43,544 nucleotides of DNA from Clostridium sp. CAG:590 (GCA_000431135.1 HF987804.1:1-43544), one strand, 5' to 3'. Shown: positions 1 to 8,749, numbered from the stretch's first letter. Program-made: numbers and translations. Notes: generated by a model not told the origin, from the sequence alone.

Positions 1-36
1 CATCCTACACCACGAAACAAAACAAGGGGAATATCT

Positions 37-1581
37 ATGAATCCAAAACGACTTCATCGCCAATTATTCCATCTTTTCAAACATAATCTTGTGATAAAAG
101 GTACTCTGATTTTAACCATAACCGGTCTGGTCACACGTGTCATAGGATTTTATAATAGAATATTCTTAAGTCATTTGATCGGTGCGAAAGAACTTGGAAT
201 CTATCAGCTCATTTTTCCAATCTATCTGGTTGCATTTTCATTTACGACATGCGGAAATGAACTTGCCCTTACCAAATTGGTATCGGCATACACCAGGCGC
301 GGCAATCATTCCACCGCCTGGAAATTCTTTCAGACCTGCTTTGTCTGGAATCTGTTCCTTGGAATTCTCACTGCTTCTATTATATACCGCAATGCCAACT
401 TTCTATGCACCCGTATTCTAAATGCATCCGGATGTGCACCATGTCTGCGCATTCTTGTATTTGGAATTCCTTTTATGGCAATGAAAGGTGCAATTCACGG
501 ATATTTTCTCGGATTGGAGCAATCCGAAGTACACGGAATTTCTGATTTTTTAGAACAGACTGCCAAAGTGATCGGACTGTATCTTCTTGCAACTTTTGTA
601 TGCGCCCGTAATACCTACACTGCACCATTTGCGGTAATTGGCATTGTGATCGGCGAAATCATTGCTTTTATCTATTCGATGATTGCACTGCTTCATCATA
701 TGCGTACAAACCATTTAAGATCCTGCTGTCAACCAATTCATAAACGCCAGATCATTCATCTGTTTCTGAAAGATTCCATTCCTCTTACGACAAATCGCTT
801 AGCACTTACCGCATTACAAAGTATGGAATCCATCCTGATTCCAAGTGCATTGCTCACCTATTATCATAATTCAACTACCAGTTTGGAGATCTATGGCATC
901 TTTACCGGCATGGCATTCCCCTTCATCATGTTCCCTGCCACAATTACCAATTCGTTGTCAACCATGCTGCTGCCTGCCGTTTCCTCTGCAAACTCCACCT
1001 CGAACCGGTCACACCTGTCCGTTCTATGTCAAAAAAGTCTGCAATTTTGTCTGCTGATTGGAATTTTTTCTACAATCGTATTCTTTATATACGGCTCTGA
1101 TATTGGTGTCTGTTTCTTTTCCAACGAAAAAGCCGGTATGTATCTATACCAGCTTTCTCTTCTTTGTCCATTCATTTACCTCGCTACCACATTAGCAAGC
1201 ATATTAAACGGATTAGGCCTTAGTACCTATAATCTCTTCCTGACGGTTCTTGCTACCGGTATCCGTATTGGTTTCATATTGATATTTGTTCCAAAGATCG
1301 GTATGTATGGCTATGTATCCGGCCTGTTCATAAGTTATCTGGTAATGACCTTCGGATGTCTGTACCGACTGCAAAAAAATGTCACGTTCGAATTATCTTT
1401 CTCGCGTGACATCTTCTTTCCTGTTATCTGTTTTGTAATACTTGGTACAGCCGGTTATCTGCTCTATCAGCATCTGCTGCATGTTCTTCCCACCATACCT
1501 AAAATACTGACGCTTTGTCTTATGATCGGATTCTATACCTGCACCGCTTTTATTTGCAAAGTTCGCCCACTACTTCGTTGA
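37..1581 (+). CDS. spoVB: SpoVB-like polysaccharide/lipid flippase (MATE/MOP superfamily)
   Basis: A 514-residue integral membrane protein, about the length of the SpoVB/polysaccharide-biosynthesis flippase family (roughly 500-550 aa). The N-terminal segment at about residues 18-50 has the family pattern (IKGTLILTITGLVTRVIGF, then LIGAKELGIYQLIFPIY), and the rest is a series of about a dozen or more hydrophobic spans. Members export lipid-linked saccharides or act in spore cortex peptidoglycan assembly; which substrate is used here is inference. The ATG at 37 follows an AAGGGGA ribosome site with suitable spacing. It lies on the plus strand facing yqeY, and its last 32 bases are also the antisense 3' end of yqeY, so no terminator separates the two. 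A general MurJ-like or capsule flippase role cannot be excluded; a sporulation role would fit the SASP gene at 35.2 kb. Confidence 0.8.
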   Translation: MNPKRLHRQLFHLFKHNLVIKGTLILTITGLVTRVIGFYNRIFLSHLIGAKELGIYQLIFPIYLVAFSFTTCGNELALTKLVSAYTRRGNHSTAWKFFQTCFVWNLFLGILTASIIYRNANFLCTRILNASGCAPCLRILVFGIPFMAMKGAIHGYFLGLEQSEVHGISDFLEQTAKVIGLYLLATFVCARNTYTAPFAVIGIVIGEIIAFIYSMIALLHHMRTNHLRSCCQPIHKRQIIHLFLKDSIPLTTNRLALTALQSMESILIPSALLTYYHNSTTSLEIYGIFTGMAFPFIMFPATITNSLSTMLLPAVSSANSTSNRSHLSVLCQKSLQFCLLIGIFSTIVFFIYGSDIGVCFFSNEKAGMYLYQLSLLCPFIYLATTLASILNGLGLSTYNLFLTVLATGIRIGFILIFVPKIGMYGYVSGLFISYLVMTFGCLYRLQKNVTFELSFSRDIFFPVICFVILGTAGYLLYQHLLHVLPTIPKILTLCLMIGFYTCTAFICKVRPLLR

Positions 1582-1987
1582 TGACCTTACCGTCTGCCTT
1601 GCCCTTCAATTCCGGCATCACGTTCTTCATTATCATTCCCTTGTTCTTAGATGCCACCACATCTGCAAACTTCTGCTCGATAAATGCTTTTACCTCTTCT
1701 GCACTCATAAGTGAAGGTGCATACTCGTTGATCACATCATAACGTAACTGGTACTCTTCTTTCAGATCGGTACGATCAGCCGGGCAGCTGTCGATCTGCT
1801 CTTTTACCGTCTTTAACTCTTTGAGAATTACGCGGTCTACGAGATCCTCCTTGATATCCTCGCGATGTCCCTCATCAATGGCAACCTTCTTGATTGCAGA
1901 GATCAAAGAGGAAATCGCATCCTTTCTTTGCTTGTCATGTGCCTTCATAGCGGCGATCATGTCCTTTTGTAATGTTTCTAACTGCAT
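1550..1987 (-). CDS. yqeY: GatB/YqeY domain protein
   Basis: A 145-residue soluble protein of the YqeY family, close to the usual length of about 148. It shows the opening TLQKDMIAAMKAHDKQRKDA, the central KELKTVKEQIDSC segment and the C-terminal GKADGKVINEVVGELC. YqeY resembles the tail domain of GatB, the amidotransferase subunit that handles misacylated tRNA; the free-standing protein has no firmly known function, and a role in tRNA-linked amidation is only inferred from the fold. The start has AAAGGAG eight bases upstream. It is the last gene of a tight minus-strand run, 14 bases after the acylphosphatase gene. Its final codons overlap the 3' end of the convergent flippase gene. Confidence 0.9.
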   Translation of the reverse strand: MQLETLQKDMIAAMKAHDKQRKDAISSLISAIKKVAIDEGHREDIKEDLVDRVILKELKTVKEQIDSCPADRTDLKEEYQLRYDVINEYAPSLMSAEEVKAFIEQKFADVVASKNKGMIMKNVMPELKGKADGKVINEVVGELCK

Positions 1988-2001
1988 AATTCATACTCCT
2001 T

Positions 2002-2271
2002 TCAATCAATGTAAAATTGATTATCGTCGGGATTGACCGGCATACTCCGTGCTTCAAAGGAATCAATGCGTATGAAATGTCCTTCTTCTACTTTGTCAAG
2101 GAAGGAATCCACTAACGCCTGCTCTCCCTGCACTTCCAGTTCCACCCGTCCATCATCTAAATTAATGGCATATCCCGTGAGTCCATAGTTCTGTGCCACA
2201 TAATAGGCACGGTACCGGAATCCAACGCCCTGGACTCTGCCATCCACATAATAGTGTTTACGAATTACCAT
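2002..2271 (-). CDS. acyP: Acylphosphatase
   Basis: A small protein of 89 residues that hydrolyses acyl phosphates such as 1,3-bisphosphoglycerate or carbamoyl phosphate. The signature GRVQGVGFRYRAY at residues 11-23 holds the phosphate-binding loop and catalytic Arg19, and Asn37 in INLDDGRVE is the second catalytic residue, so the enzyme looks intact. I chose the ATG at 2271 because AAGGTGG lies eight bases upstream; the GTG four codons earlier lies within or beside that ribosome site. It sits 13 bases after pbuX and 14 before yqeY, so it is very probably co-transcribed with both. No functional link to purine uptake is evident. Confidence 0.92.
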   Translation of the reverse strand: MVIRKHYYVDGRVQGVGFRYRAYYVAQNYGLTGYAINLDDGRVELEVQGEQALVDSFLDKVEEGHFIRIDSFEARSMPVNPDDNQFYID

Positions 2272-2284
2272 AACACATACCACC

Positions 2285-3625
2285 TTATGCCTGTTCTGTC
2301 ACTGTTTCCTTATCCTTTGGCAGGATCAGATTTGCGATAATCGCTACTAAGAATACGACTGCAACACAGTTCTCAGCGAAGATCTGCCGGATAATCTCCG
2401 GGAAGATAGCAAAGATCTCCGGTACTGTCGTAAATCCCAATCCAATACTTAACGAAAGAGCCACGATCACAGTATTCCGGTGTGAGAATCCGCATTTCTC
2501 GATCATCTGGATTCCGGACACCACAATGTTACCAAACATCATGATCGTACAACCACCAAGTACCGCATCCGGTAACGTTGCAAGTGCTGTACCGACCGCC
2601 GGAACGAATCCGGCAATGATCATAATGATCGCACCCATTAAGATTGTAAAACGGTTCACTACTTTCGTCATGGCAACCAGACCAACATTCTGGCTGAAGG
2701 ATGTGATCGGCATACAGCCAAACAGACCGGATAACGCACTGATAAATCCATCACAGGCAATCGAACCGCTGATCTCTTTCTCTGTCACTTCTCTGCCTAA
2801 TCCGGATGCCGCTACGGCTGATGTATCACCGATCGTCTCTGTGGCAGACACCAAGAAGATCATCGTAACCGATACGATCGCACTGATATTAAACTCCGGC
2901 TTAAACGGCATAAAGTGTGGAACGGATATGATCCCACAATCCGCAAATCCCGAAAAATCAACCTTTCCCATTGGAATGGCAACCAGATATCCAACCACCA
3001 GACCGGCAAGAACGGATAACTGCTTATAGTGTTTCTTCGCAACAATATTAAACACAAGACATACCACTAAGGTAATCGTTCCAAGAATCAGATTCTTTGC
3101 GGAGCCAAAATCCTCTGCTCCACTTCCTCCGCCAAATGAAGTCGCTCCTACATTCAATAAGGAAAATCCAATTGCGGTTACCACGGATGCCGCCACAATC
3201 GGAGATACCAGCTTACGCCAATACTTGGCAAGCAGACCAAGCGTTCCCTCGATCACACCTCCTACGATCACAGCACCTATGACTGCACCATATCCATACT
3301 GCGCACCAATAAAGCAAAAGATGGATACGAATGTAAAACTGATTCCCATTACGATCGGCAATCCGGAACCAATCCGCCACACCGGATATAACTGAATGAT
3401 CGTTCCGATTCCTGCAATGATCATCGCACATTGGATCAGCATCGCAATCTGTTTACTCTCCATGCCACACACACCTGCCACGATCATAACCGGAGCAATA
3501 TTTGCCACAAACATCGCTAAGATATGCTGCAATCCAAACGGAATCGCACTTACGACCGGCACGCGTCCCTCTAACCGGTAAATGTTATCAATACTTGCTG
3601 GTGTCTGATTTGTCTTCTCTTTCAT
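2285..3625 (-). CDS. pbuX: Xanthine/uracil permease, NCS2 family (PbuX-like)
   Basis: A 446-residue membrane transporter of the nucleobase:cation symporter-2 family, about the normal length with 12-14 hydrophobic spans. The start of the transport domain (VPVVSAIPFGLQHILAMF), the ATETIGDTSAVA segment and the family signature SFSQNVGLVAMTKVVNRF are all present. The xanthine phosphoribosyltransferase gene lies just upstream on the same strand, the pairing known from the Bacillus xpt-pbuX operon, so xanthine is the favoured substrate; uric acid or uracil would need testing. The gap to xpt is 98 bases, larger than others in this run, so a second promoter or processing site may lie there. I see no guanine riboswitch core in it. 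Confidence 0.9.
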   Translation of the reverse strand: MKEKTNQTPASIDNIYRLEGRVPVVSAIPFGLQHILAMFVANIAPVMIVAGVCGMESKQIAMLIQCAMIIAGIGTIIQLYPVWRIGSGLPIVMGISFTFVSIFCFIGAQYGYGAVIGAVIVGGVIEGTLGLLAKYWRKLVSPIVAASVVTAIGFSLLNVGATSFGGGSGAEDFGSAKNLILGTITLVVCLVFNIVAKKHYKQLSVLAGLVVGYLVAIPMGKVDFSGFADCGIISVPHFMPFKPEFNISAIVSVTMIFLVSATETIGDTSAVAASGLGREVTEKEISGSIACDGFISALSGLFGCMPITSFSQNVGLVAMTKVVNRFTILMGAIIMIIAGFVPAVGTALATLPDAVLGGCTIMMFGNIVVSGIQMIEKCGFSHRNTVIVALSLSIGLGFTTVPEIFAIFPEIIRQIFAENCVAVVFLVAIIANLILPKDKETVTEQA

Positions 3626-3723
3626 GTCTTATAATCCTATTCTTTCTCTTATTATTCCCCGTACCACACACTTCTCAAAAGACTATTACATTTGTCTGAT
3701 TATCATATCCGGCTCATCCCGCA

Positions 3724-4305
3724 TTACTGCTCGCGGAATACAATCTCTCCCGTCTCATCATTCATGGATTCTACGATCGCTAATGACTCTAACCGGATTC
3801 CCTGCTCACGTATATTCTTGCCGCCCACCTGGAAGCCTTTCTCAATCGCAATACCTACGCCGACTACTTCTGCGCCGGCATTCTGTATGAGGTCGATCAA
3901 ACCTGCCACTGCACATCCATTGGCAAGAAAATCATCAATAATTAAGATCTTCTCACCCGGCTTCAAATACTTCTTAGATACAATCACATCATAGACTCTC
4001 TTCTTTGTAAACGACTCTACCTTTGTTGCGTACACATCACCATCAATATTGACACTCTGTGCTTTCTTGGCAAACACGACCGGCACACCAAAATGCTGCG
4101 CTACCACACAGGCAATTCCAATTCCGGAAGCTTCAATGGTAAGGATCTTATCAATCTTCTGATCCGCAAAAAGACGTTTCCATTCCTCTCCCATCTGTGC
4201 AAAGAGATTCACATCCATCTGGTGATTCAGAAAACTGTCTACCTTTAATACATTACCCGGTTTCACAATACCATCTTTTCTGATTCTGTCTTCTAATGCT
4301 TTCAT
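3724..4305 (-). CDS. xpt: Xanthine phosphoribosyltransferase
   Basis: A 193-residue type I phosphoribosyltransferase, the typical length for Xpt. It converts xanthine and PRPP to XMP in the purine salvage route. The PRPP-binding loop is ILIIDDFLANGCA at residues 120-132, with two acidic residues followed by a small-residue turn. The N-terminal pattern (MKALEDRI, then VLKVDSFLNHQMD) and the KILTIEASGIGIA segment are characteristic of Xpt rather than Apt. A GAGG ribosome site lies seven bases before the ATG. It follows the HAD phosphatase gene after 14 bases and precedes the permease gene, so import and salvage of xanthine are probably expressed together. Confidence 0.95.
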   Translation of the reverse strand: MKALEDRIRKDGIVKPGNVLKVDSFLNHQMDVNLFAQMGEEWKRLFADQKIDKILTIEASGIGIACVVAQHFGVPVVFAKKAQSVNIDGDVYATKVESFTKKRVYDVIVSKKYLKPGEKILIIDDFLANGCAVAGLIDLIQNAGAEVVGVGIAIEKGFQVGGKNIREQGIRLESLAIVESMNDETGEIVFREQ

Positions 4306-4319
4306 ACTTCTTCCTCTCT

Positions 4320-5126
4320 CTATTTGAAATATTTGTTGATCACTTCCACTAATCCATCTTCATCGTTAGAATGTACAGTTACATAATCCGCAGCTTCCTT
4401 AACACGTTCCTGTGCATTTGCCATTGCCACCCCAACACCTGCGTATTCTATCATAGACTGGTCGTTAAAACCATCTCCACATGCCACTGCATCTTCTTTA
4501 TCCATTCCTATGATCTCGAATAAACGGGCTAACGATGCCGCCTTATCTATTCCCTGTGGCATAACCTCTATAAAGAATGGCTCTGAACGGTATATGCTTA
4601 ACACATCTCCATATCGTTCTACCAACTCGTTCTCCCATTGTGGTGCCACATCTACAGCCGCCGTGAACAGGCATTTATTCACATCAAAGTCTACATACTC
4701 TGGAAAATTATTAACCGTAGTTAAATTCATATGGTTAATATCTGCTTCCTTCTGCATATATTCATCAATCCGGGTTCCTGTCACCACCTTATCCTGTTCA
4801 TACGTCACAAGACCCATATCATGTTCCACTGCATATTCATACAACGGACGGATATATTCTAACGGAAACTTCTGCTGATAGACAACTTCTTTCGTCTTCA
4901 CATTCATAACTCTTGCACCGTTAAAGCTTAGAATGTATCCTCCAAAGCGTTCTAGCTGTAACGCATCTGATACTTCTTTTATGCCATATGTTGGCCGGCC
5001 GGATGCTAATGTGACGATCACACCCCGTTCCTGTGCATCCAACAATGCTTCCAACGTCTTCGGTGTAATCTCTTTCTTACTATTCGTCAGTGTTCCATCA
5101 AGATCCAAAATGATCATTTTCTTCAT
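4320..5126 (-). CDS. Cof-type HAD-IIB hydrolase (sugar or nucleotide phosphatase-like)
   Basis: A haloacid-dehalogenase phosphatase of 268 residues with type IIB cap, as in the Cof/YcsE/YidA group. Motif I is ILDLDGTLT (nucleophile Asp8, acid/base Asp10), motif II ASGRPTYGI, and motif IV CGDGFNDQSMIEYAGVGVAMANA near the C-terminus. Substrates in this group are broad (sugar phosphates, FMN, PLP), so specificity cannot be read from sequence. I moved the start from 5165 to the ATG at 5126: this gives the standard MKKMIILDLDG beginning and has AAAGGA 11 bases upstream. It is first in the xpt-pbuX run, which hints at nucleotide or pentose phosphate turnover, but that is inference from position only. 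Confidence 0.9.
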   Translation of the reverse strand: MKKMIILDLDGTLTNSKKEITPKTLEALLDAQERGVIVTLASGRPTYGIKEVSDALQLERFGGYILSFNGARVMNVKTKEVVYQQKFPLEYIRPLYEYAVEHDMGLVTYEQDKVVTGTRIDEYMQKEADINHMNLTTVNNFPEYVDFDVNKCLFTAAVDVAPQWENELVERYGDVLSIYRSEPFFIEVMPQGIDKAASLARLFEIIGMDKEDAVACGDGFNDQSMIEYAGVGVAMANAQERVKEAADYVTVHSNDEDGLVEVINKYFK

Positions 5127-5194
5127 GATGCTATATATCCTTTCATTCTGTTCTATATGATTCATATAATATAAGCTTCAGGTGCAGATAATAC

Positions 5195-5215
5195 GCAGGC
5201 TTTCATACAGCCTGC
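5195..5215 (-). terminator. Possible weak terminator after coaBC
   Basis: On the minus strand a 7-bp perfect stem GCAGGCT/AGCCTGC encloses a 7-base loop, 39 bases after the coaBC stop. The trailing bases are only moderately T-rich, so termination may be partial or the hairpin may have another role. The remainder of the 127-base gap before the HAD gene shows no purine-riboswitch core. Confidence 0.4.
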
Positions 5216-5253
5216 AATTCCATCAGACGGTGCATATACACATACTCCGTGCA

Positions 5254-6450
5254 TTACCGCTGACCCAGCTCCATCATCTCATCTAAGATAACCTTTGCCG
5301 CCTCTTCTTTGGAAAGGATTGGAAGCTCCTTCGTCTCATCCTTCCTGATCAGCGTGATCACATTCGTATCGGTTCCAAATCCCGCACCTGCAACCTTCAG
5401 ATTATTCGCAGCGATCATATCCACATTCTTCGAGGTCAGCTTCTTCGTTGCATTCTCAAGGAGATCCTTCGTCTCCATGGCAAATCCGCAGATCACCTGT
5501 CCCGGCTTTCTGTGTTCTCCGATATACTTCAGAATATCCACAGTCCGAACCAATGAAACGGACATATCCGCATCACTCTTCTTCATCTTGTCCGGTGCAA
5601 CATGCTCCGGTGTATAATCTGCAACTGCGGCCGCTTTCACAATATAATCCATATCCGCATAATGTTCTTTCACTGCTTCAAACATATCCGCTGCACTGAC
5701 AACCGGAATCACTTTCACAAATGGGGGCTTCTCAATTGCAGTCTGTCCTGTGATCAGCGTAACCTCTGCTCCCCGCTCCATTGCACATCTTGCAATGGCA
5801 TATCCCATCTTGCCGGTTGAATGATTCGATATGAAACGGACCGGATCCATTGCCTCCATGGTCGGTCCTGCTGTAACTAACACCTTCTTACCCTGCATAT
5901 CCTTCTCGTAATGCAGTTCTTTGAGAATGTAGGATAACAGTACCTCTTCTGACGGCAACTTACCTGCGCCGGTATCCCCACATGCCAGATACCCTGTTGC
6001 CGGAACGATAATACCATATCCAAACCTCTTCAGCTTCTCCATATTATCCTGCACAATCGCATTCTCGAACATATTCGTATTCATTGCCGGAGCAATATAC
6101 TTCGGTGCTTTGCATGCCATGATCGTTGTTGTCAGCATATCATCTGCAATGCCATTCGCAATCTTCCCGATCACATTGGCGCTTGCCGGAGCCACCATAA
6201 AAATATCTGCCCTCTTTGCCAGCGCTACATGTTCCACATTAAATTGAAAATTCCGATCAAACGTATCGACTAAACACTTATTGGAAGTTAAAGTCTCAAA
6301 CGTAATCGGATTAATAAAATTCGTTGCATTCTGTGTCATGATCACATGCACATCCGCATGCAGCTTCACTAACATACTTGCGAGATTCGCTATCTTATAT
6401 GCTGCTATGGAGCCTGTCACTCCTAACACAACCGTCTTTCCTGTTAACAT
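5254..6450 (-). CDS. coaBC: Bifunctional phosphopantothenoylcysteine decarboxylase / phosphopantothenate-cysteine ligase
   Basis: A 398-residue fusion catalysing two successive steps of coenzyme A synthesis: joining cysteine to 4'-phosphopantothenate (CoaB) and decarboxylating the product with FMN (CoaC). The CoaC half has the active-site His74 (NVEHVALAK), PAMNTNMF with Asn124, and the ACGDTGAGKL clamp with Cys157. The CoaB half begins near residue 185 with KVLVTAGPTMEAMDPVR and contains ISNHSTGKMG, AAAVADYTP and KMKK. The start at 6450 is preceded by GGAGG six bases upstream; the longer frame to 6513 would begin inside the -35 element of a promoter. It lies just downstream of the pantothenate operon, whose product feeds this enzyme after phosphorylation. 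Confidence 0.96.
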   Translation of the reverse strand: MLTGKTVVLGVTGSIAAYKIANLASMLVKLHADVHVIMTQNATNFINPITFETLTSNKCLVDTFDRNFQFNVEHVALAKRADIFMVAPASANVIGKIANGIADDMLTTTIMACKAPKYIAPAMNTNMFENAIVQDNMEKLKRFGYGIIVPATGYLACGDTGAGKLPSEEVLLSYILKELHYEKDMQGKKVLVTAGPTMEAMDPVRFISNHSTGKMGYAIARCAMERGAEVTLITGQTAIEKPPFVKVIPVVSAADMFEAVKEHYADMDYIVKAAAVADYTPEHVAPDKMKKSDADMSVSLVRTVDILKYIGEHRKPGQVICGFAMETKDLLENATKKLTSKNVDMIAANNLKVAGAGFGTDTNVITLIRKDETKELPILSKEEAAKVILDEMMELGQR

Positions 6451-6484
6451 CTTCTTCCTCCGGTCAATTAATCTATCTTCGTAA

Positions 6485-6513
6485 ACTATACAACGGAGCA
6501 CATGAAAAATCAA
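6485..6513 (-). promoter_or_regulatory. Promoter of coaBC
   Basis: On the minus strand TTGATT (6513-6508) and TATAGT (6490-6485) are separated by 17 bases, a good sigma-A arrangement. Transcription would start near 6478, about 28 bases before the coaBC ATG. This supports separate transcription of coaBC after the panD terminator. Confidence 0.65.
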
Positions 6514-6534
6514 GTGTCCAAAATATATTTGAAA

Positions 6535-6588
6535 CCATAAAATACAAACAGACGACGGTACAGATCTATAATCTATACTGTCGTCTGC
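6535..6588 (-). terminator. Rho-independent terminator of the pantothenate operon
   Basis: On the minus strand, just past the panD stop, a long inverted repeat pairs CAGACGAC (6587-6580) with GTCGTCTG (6556-6549), with further inner pairing, and is followed by TTTGTATTTTATGG. Stem, position and T-rich tail fit an intrinsic terminator. Confidence 0.75.
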
Positions 6589-6592
6589 TTTC

Positions 6593-6982
6593 TTATTGCG
6601 GACTCAATTCTCCATGCTTCTCATATCGGGATACCTGAAGGATCTGGTTCTTATTATCCACAAAAACGACATGTGGTTTGTGTTCCTTTGCTTCCTCCGG
6701 TGTCATCTGTGCATACGACATAATGATCACATGGTCACCAACTGCAACCTGACGTGCAGCAGCACCATTTAGGCATATCATACCACTGCCCGGTTCTCCG
6801 GCGATCGTATATGTCTCAAACCGGTTGCCATTCTCTACGTCAACGATCTGAACGTACTCATATTCTAAGATTCCTGCAGCATCCATTAATTCCGGATCTA
6901 CTGTGATACTTCCCACATAATTAAGCTCTGCCTGCACGACAGTCGCCCGGTGGATCTTACCTTTTAGCATATTAATCAACAT
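6593..6982 (-). CDS. panD: Aspartate 1-decarboxylase (proenzyme)
   Basis: A pyruvoyl-dependent decarboxylase precursor of 129 residues that turns aspartate into beta-alanine for pantothenate synthesis. The self-cleavage site is Gly24-Ser25 in NYVGSITVD; Ser25 becomes the pyruvoyl group of the alpha chain. MLKGKIHRATVVQAEL and the NGAAARQVAVGDHVIIMSYA segment are typical. I keep the ATG at 6982, which has GAGG ten bases upstream and places the cleavage serine at position 25 as in the family; an ATG four codons later has no better site. It is the last gene of the pantothenate operon, 30 bases after panC, and is followed by a terminator. Confidence 0.96.
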   Translation of the reverse strand: MLINMLKGKIHRATVVQAELNYVGSITVDPELMDAAGILEYEYVQIVDVENGNRFETYTIAGEPGSGMICLNGAAARQVAVGDHVIIMSYAQMTPEEAKEHKPHVVFVDNKNQILQVSRYEKHGELSPQ

Positions 6983-7012
6983 ATCAACTGTACCTCGTTC
7001 TTTTTGTATTCC

Positions 7013-7855
7013 TTACATTATGATCCTGTTATCGATCAGACGCGTGGTTCCAATATATACTGCAATGGCGATCAATACAGCGCCTTCCACTTTCTCGATC
7101 GGCTGGATCGTATCAAAGCTTACCACTTCCACATAATCAATCTTTGCAAGTGGGCAGGTATGTAACTTGTCGATAATGATCTGTTTTACTTTTGCTGCAT
7201 CCTTTTCTCCTGCGTTGATCGCATCCATTGCTGCTTCTAAGGACTGGTTCAGGATAACTGCCTGCTTTCTCTCTTCTTCGGAAAGATATGTATTCCGGGA
7301 ACTCTTTGCAAGTCCGTCTTCTTCCCGGATGATCGGACATCCGATGATCTCAATGTCAAAGTTAAGATCCATTACCATACGACGGATAATCGCAAGCTGC
7401 TGTGCATCCTTCTGTCCAAAGTAAGCACGATCCGCAGGTATAATATGAAACAACTTCGATACGACGGTCTGCACTCCGCGAAAATGCACCGGACGGCTGG
7501 CACCACACAACTTCTCCGGCAATGTATGCATATCCACATAAGCATGGAAATCCGGTCCATACATCTCTTCTACCTCCGGATGGAAGATCAGATCTACACC
7601 GGCCGCTTCACAGATCTTAGAATCCCGGTCAAGATCTCTTGGATAGGACTCCAGGTCCTCATTTGGACCAAACTGCATCGGATTCACAAAAATACTGACA
7701 ACCACCTTGTCATTCTCTTTTCTGGCACGCTCCATCAGGCTCTTATGTCCCTCATGCAGATAGCCCATCGTCGGAACCAGTGCAACGGACAGTCCCTGTT
7801 TCTTCCATTCCTTAACCTGTGCTCTTACTTCATCAATCTTACCTGAAATCTTCAT
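7013..7855 (-). CDS. panC: Pantothenate synthetase (pantoate-beta-alanine ligase)
   Basis: A 280-residue cytosolic ligase joining pantoate and beta-alanine with ATP cleavage to AMP. The ATP-binding HEGH motif is at residues 34-37 in VALVPTMGYLHEGHKSL; FVNPMQFGPNEDLESYPRD and the KSSRNTYLS loop near residue 185 are also present. The start at 7855 is set by AAGGA seven bases upstream and gives the usual MKIS beginning; a longer frame to 7888 would overlap the end of panB. It follows panB after 16 bases. PanC joins the products of PanB plus a ketopantoate reductase on one side and PanD on the other, all encoded in this run. Confidence 0.96.
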   Translation of the reverse strand: MKISGKIDEVRAQVKEWKKQGLSVALVPTMGYLHEGHKSLMERARKENDKVVVSIFVNPMQFGPNEDLESYPRDLDRDSKICEAAGVDLIFHPEVEEMYGPDFHAYVDMHTLPEKLCGASRPVHFRGVQTVVSKLFHIIPADRAYFGQKDAQQLAIIRRMVMDLNFDIEIIGCPIIREEDGLAKSSRNTYLSEEERKQAVILNQSLEAAMDAINAGEKDAAKVKQIIIDKLHTCPLAKIDYVEVVSFDTIQPIEKVEGAVLIAIAVYIGTTRLIDNRIIM

Positions 7856-7871
7856 CTCTTTTTCCTTCTTT

Positions 7872-8699
7872 CTAATATAACTTTTCAATCACTTCTTCAC
7901 TGATTCCATATTCATGTTCTTTGGAAGGGAACGTCCCCGCCTTAACTTCCTTATCATACGCTGCAAATGCTTCCCGCATGATTGTTCCAATATCTGCAAA
8001 CTTCTTGACAAACTTTGGAGTGAAATCACTGAACATGCCAAGCATATCCTGATATACCAGCACCTGGCCATCACATACATTGCCTGCTCCAATTCCAATT
8101 GTAGGAATCGATAATTCTTTTGTAACCAGCTCGGCTAACTTAGATGGTACACATTCTAATACCACAGCAAATGCTCCTGCTTCTTCCACTGCCTTCGCAT
8201 CCTCTAACAGCTTACGTGCTGCCGCTTCTGTCTTACCCTGTACCTTAAAACCGCCAAATGCATTGATGGACTGTGGCGTCAGACCAAGATGTGCACAGAC
8301 CGGAATTCCTGCATCTACAATTGCTTTGATCTGTGGACATACCTCCCTGCCACCTTCTAATTTGACTGCTCCGGCACGTCCTTCCTTCATCAGTCTGCCA
8401 GCATTGACAACTGCATCATATACGGAAGTCTGATAACTCATAAAAGGCATGTCACATACAACCAATGCATTCTTCGCCCCTCTTGCAACTGCCGCACTGT
8501 GATGGATCATATCTTCCATAGTAACCGAGATCGTATCCTCATAGCCTAATACCACATTTCCGAGAGAATCTCCCACCAGAATGGAATTTACCCCTGCTTC
8601 ATCCACTAACTTTGCTGTGGAATAATCATAAGAGGTCAACATGGAAAGTTTCTCTCCTTTTTCCTTTGCCTGTTTAAATGTTAATACTGTATTCTTCAT
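7872..8699 (-). CDS. panB: 3-methyl-2-oxobutanoate hydroxymethyltransferase
   Basis: A 275-residue enzyme, the usual size for PanB, transferring a one-carbon unit from methylene-tetrahydrofolate to alpha-ketoisovalerate to make ketopantoate. The beginning TFKQAKEKGEKLSMLTSYD, the metal-binding region VGDSLGNVVLGYEDT, the DMPFMSY segment and VVLECVP with the catalytic glutamate are all recognisable, as is IPTIGIGAGNVCDGQVLV. AAGGAG precedes the ATG by nine bases. It comes 50 bases after the DUF2520 gene and 16 before panC. Its product must be reduced to pantoate; no panE is seen in the window, which points to the upstream DUF2520 protein. Confidence 0.97.
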   Translation of the reverse strand: MKNTVLTFKQAKEKGEKLSMLTSYDYSTAKLVDEAGVNSILVGDSLGNVVLGYEDTISVTMEDMIHHSAAVARGAKNALVVCDMPFMSYQTSVYDAVVNAGRLMKEGRAGAVKLEGGREVCPQIKAIVDAGIPVCAHLGLTPQSINAFGGFKVQGKTEAAARKLLEDAKAVEEAGAFAVVLECVPSKLAELVTKELSIPTIGIGAGNVCDGQVLVYQDMLGMFSDFTPKFVKKFADIGTIMREAFAAYDKEVKAGTFPSKEHEYGISEEVIEKLY

Positions 8700-8749
8700 A
8701 TTCCTTATCTCCTTTTCATCCCATTCACCGTCATGGTCAATGAATCCTT

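Noticed and set aside
2526..3029. 167-codon plus-strand open frame opposite pbuX
   Set aside because: Shadow of the permease gene; composition follows from the antisense of membrane codons and no start signal is present.
3626..3723. Possible guanine riboswitch between xpt and pbuX
   Set aside because: The conserved purine-riboswitch core bases were not found on the minus strand, and the position inside the operon would be unusual.
5127..5165. Longer start for the HAD phosphatase at 5165
   Set aside because: It adds 13 non-family residues, and the ATG at 5126 has the ribosome site and gives the normal beginning of the family.
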